Source: Gammaproteobacteria bacterium
GTDB lineage: Bacteria > Pseudomonadota > Gammaproteobacteria > Thiohalobacterales > Thiohalobacteraceae
NCBI GenBank assembly: GCA_002699185.1
Contig: PABG01000071.1
Span: forward strand, 1 to 47,668
Direction: 5' to 3'
DNA: 47,668 nucleotides
How positions within the stretch are numbered: the stretch's first letter is position 1; every line of letters starts with the position of its first letter. Made by a program: the position numbers and the translations under genes. Below, in pieces: positions 45,791 through 47,668 of this stretch. The notes below the pieces were generated by a model, which saw nothing but the letters and a program-made list of their open reading frames with translations, ran no database searches and was not told the DNA's origin.

Positions 45791-46470
45791 CAGGTCAGCC
45801 CCTCGGCCCGGTCCTCCAGCGCCCCCCGGTCATGGATGGTGACCTGGGCACCCTTGATGCTCAGGATGCCGCTGTCCTGCAGATTGCGCAGGATGCGCGA
45901 GAAGGTCTCGGGCTTGACCGACAGCCGCGAGGCCATCACCCCCTTGGGGATGTCCAGGCGGAATTCATCCCGGTCTTCGGGGGCCATCTTGAGCAGGTAG
46001 CTGGCCACCCGGCAGGTGCCGCTCTGCAGGCTGAGGTTGTCGATCTCGGCGATCAGGCCGCGCAGCCGCTGGCTCATGTCCCCCATGAGCAGGAAGCAGG
46101 TGTCGATGGAGTCGCGCAGCATGGCGGCGAAATCGCGCGAATCGATGGAGACCAGCTCGGAGGGTCCCAGGGCGGTGGCGTTGACGGGATAGGCCGGCCC
46201 TTCCAGGAACATCAGAGCCTCGGCGAAGGTGTTGCCGGCGCTGACGATGTCGATGACCTTCTCGTTGCCTTCAGGGGAGAGCCGCGACAGCTTGATCTGG
46301 CCGGAAACCACATAAAAAAAACGGTCGGCCGGATCACCCTGGGCGAACAGGGGCTGGCCCTCGTCCAGCCGGAGCAGACGGGCGCGTTGGGCGACCCGGT
46401 CCAGCTGGGCCGGCGTGAGGCGGGCAAACAGCAGGTGCCGGGACAGGTGTTGCTTGAGTTCCTCGCTCAA
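45790..46470 (-). CDS. dnr: Dnr/NnrR-type CRP-FNR family regulator
   Basis: A 226-residue regulator. The N-terminal cyclic-nucleotide-like sensor domain is clear (ADRFFYVVSGQIKLSRLSPEG near residues 47-67), and the C-terminal winged helix has GVMASRLSVKPETFSRILRNL near 175-195, with the glutamate and arginine (E-x-x-S-R) that read TTGAT half-sites in FNR. It lacks the N-terminal cysteines of oxygen-sensing FNR, so it is more likely an NO-responsive Dnr-like factor. It diverges from norC, and a matching site lies between them. Convergent with nirN. Confidence 0.85.
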   Translation of the reverse strand: MSEELKQHLSRHLLFARLTPAQLDRVAQRARLLRLDEGQPLFAQGDPADRFFYVVSGQIKLSRLSPEGNEKVIDIVSAGNTFAEALMFLEGPAYPVNATALGPSELVSIDSRDFAAMLRDSIDTCFLLMGDMSQRLRGLIAEIDNLSLQSGTCRVASYLLKMAPEDRDEFRLDIPKGVMASRLSVKPETFSRILRNLQDSGILSIKGAQVTIHDRGALEDRAEGLT

Positions 46471-46506
46471 ACCTGTATTTCCTTTGCTACTTTAAGGTAG
46501 TGTTGC

Positions 46507-46520
46507 TTGATGAATGTCAA
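46507..46520 (+). promoter_or_regulatory. FNR/DNR-like site upstream of norC
   Basis: TTGATGAATGTCAA differs from TTGATNNNNATCAA by one base. TCTAAT at 46543-46548 fits a -10, which puts the centre of the site at -41.5, the class II activator position. The site is 37 bases upstream of the dnr start as well. Confidence 0.75.
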
Positions 46521-46582
46521 TGTTCTCAATCTGAAATAACCGTCTAATTTGCTCAGGATCGACCAACCAGGAGGCCAGTTCA

Positions 46583-47017
46583 ATGTCACAAGTCTTCACC
46601 AAGGCGATGGCACGCAACATCTTCTATGGTGGCAGCGTGTTCTTCATCCTGTTGTTTTTGGCGCTCACCTTCGATACCAGCCAGGCCCTGCCGGAGCGGG
46701 ACAATCGGCAGAACCTTACCGAGAAGGTGGCGCTGGGTAAAGCGGTGTGGGAGGAAAACAACTGCCTGGGCTGCCACACCCTGCTGGGCGAGGGGGCCTA
46801 TTACGCCCCCGAACTGGGCAATGTGTACAAGCGCTTCGGCGAGAGCAAGGAGGCCATCAAGGCCTTCATCGCCAGCCGGCCGGCGGACGGAATCCCGGGG
46901 CGGCGCAGCATGCCCCAGTTCAACCTCAGCGAGGAGGAACTGGATGCGGTGGCGGAATTTCTGAAATACACCTCGGAAATCAACACCGCCAACTGGCCCC
47001 CGAATATCCAAGGTTAA
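46583..47017 (+). CDS. norC: NorC, cytochrome c subunit of nitric oxide reductase
   Basis: A 144-residue protein with an N-terminal membrane anchor (FYGGSVFFILLFLALTF, residues 15-31) and a periplasmic heme c domain. The heme motif CLGCH is near residue 59, within ENNCLGCHTLLGEGAYYAPE, a segment typical of NorC. The methionine ligand is likely in RRSMPQFN near residue 112. It passes electrons to NorB. ATG at 46583 follows GGAGG. norB begins 20 bases later. Confidence 0.96.
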   Translation: MSQVFTKAMARNIFYGGSVFFILLFLALTFDTSQALPERDNRQNLTEKVALGKAVWEENNCLGCHTLLGEGAYYAPELGNVYKRFGESKEAIKAFIASRPADGIPGRRSMPQFNLSEEELDAVAEFLKYTSEINTANWPPNIQG

Positions 47018-47025
47018 CCAGGTAG

Positions 47026-47668
<643 letters not shown>

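Overview
The window reads as a stretch of chromosome from a GC-rich, denitrifying gammaproteobacterium. The evidence is the gene order tsaD / rpsU-yqeY-dnaG-rpoD, proteins of gammaproteobacterial type, and long heme d1 and nitric oxide reductase clusters. A genus cannot be named from the sequence alone. A relative of the purple sulfur or sulfur-oxidising Gammaproteobacteria is an inference.

Layout. (1) 1-1655: the end of a nitrous oxide reductase maturation operon (nosF tail, nosY, nosL). (2) 1656-2105: an AT-rich gene-free gap with three perfect DnaA-box matches and a perfect IHF-consensus site. (3) 2106-3342: dsbB-like and LysE-type exporter genes. (4) 3443-10617: a defence block with a type III-like restriction subunit, a large DNA methyltransferase broken by an in-frame amber codon, and a PIN toxin with an HTH antitoxin. 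(5) 10833-11143: a tRNA-Ile(CAU) gene split by a 234-nt group I intron, with a free-standing HNH gene diverging from it. (6) 11692-23448: housekeeping genes (rpoD, dnaG, yqeY, rpsU, tsaD, plsY, folB, folK, a MidA-type methyltransferase, uppP, cca) and a small PEP-CTERM-like protein behind a sigma-54-type promoter. (7) 23670-24638: an NDUFA9-like gene. (8) 24771-31301: a minus-strand Mrp-type cation/proton antiporter operon of unusual composition. (9) 31697-36032: slt, an aldehyde dehydrogenase and a TauE/SafE exporter. (10) 36144-45752: nirS and a full set of heme d1 genes (nirE, C, F, D, L, G, H, J, N). (11) 45790-47668: a Dnr-type regulator divergent from norC-norB, with norB cut by the window edge.

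How the genes work together. NirS reduces nitrite to NO, NorCB reduces NO to N2O, and the Nos proteins serve the N2O reductase. NirE, F, D, L, G, H, J and N make heme d1. The CRP/FNR-family regulator probably acts at FNR/DNR-like sites found upstream of nirS (two) and norC (one). Sites and genes together look like one anaerobic denitrification regulon.

A recurring theme is dispersed palindromic intergenic repeats of several families. In four places a repeat runs into a coding region and appears to supply the N-terminal region or C-terminal tail of a protein (NosL, NirN, NirJ, Cca). The least ordinary items are the intron-containing tRNA with its HNH neighbour, the DnaA-box cluster, the amber-interrupted methyltransferase, and the sigma-54/PEP-CTERM locus.
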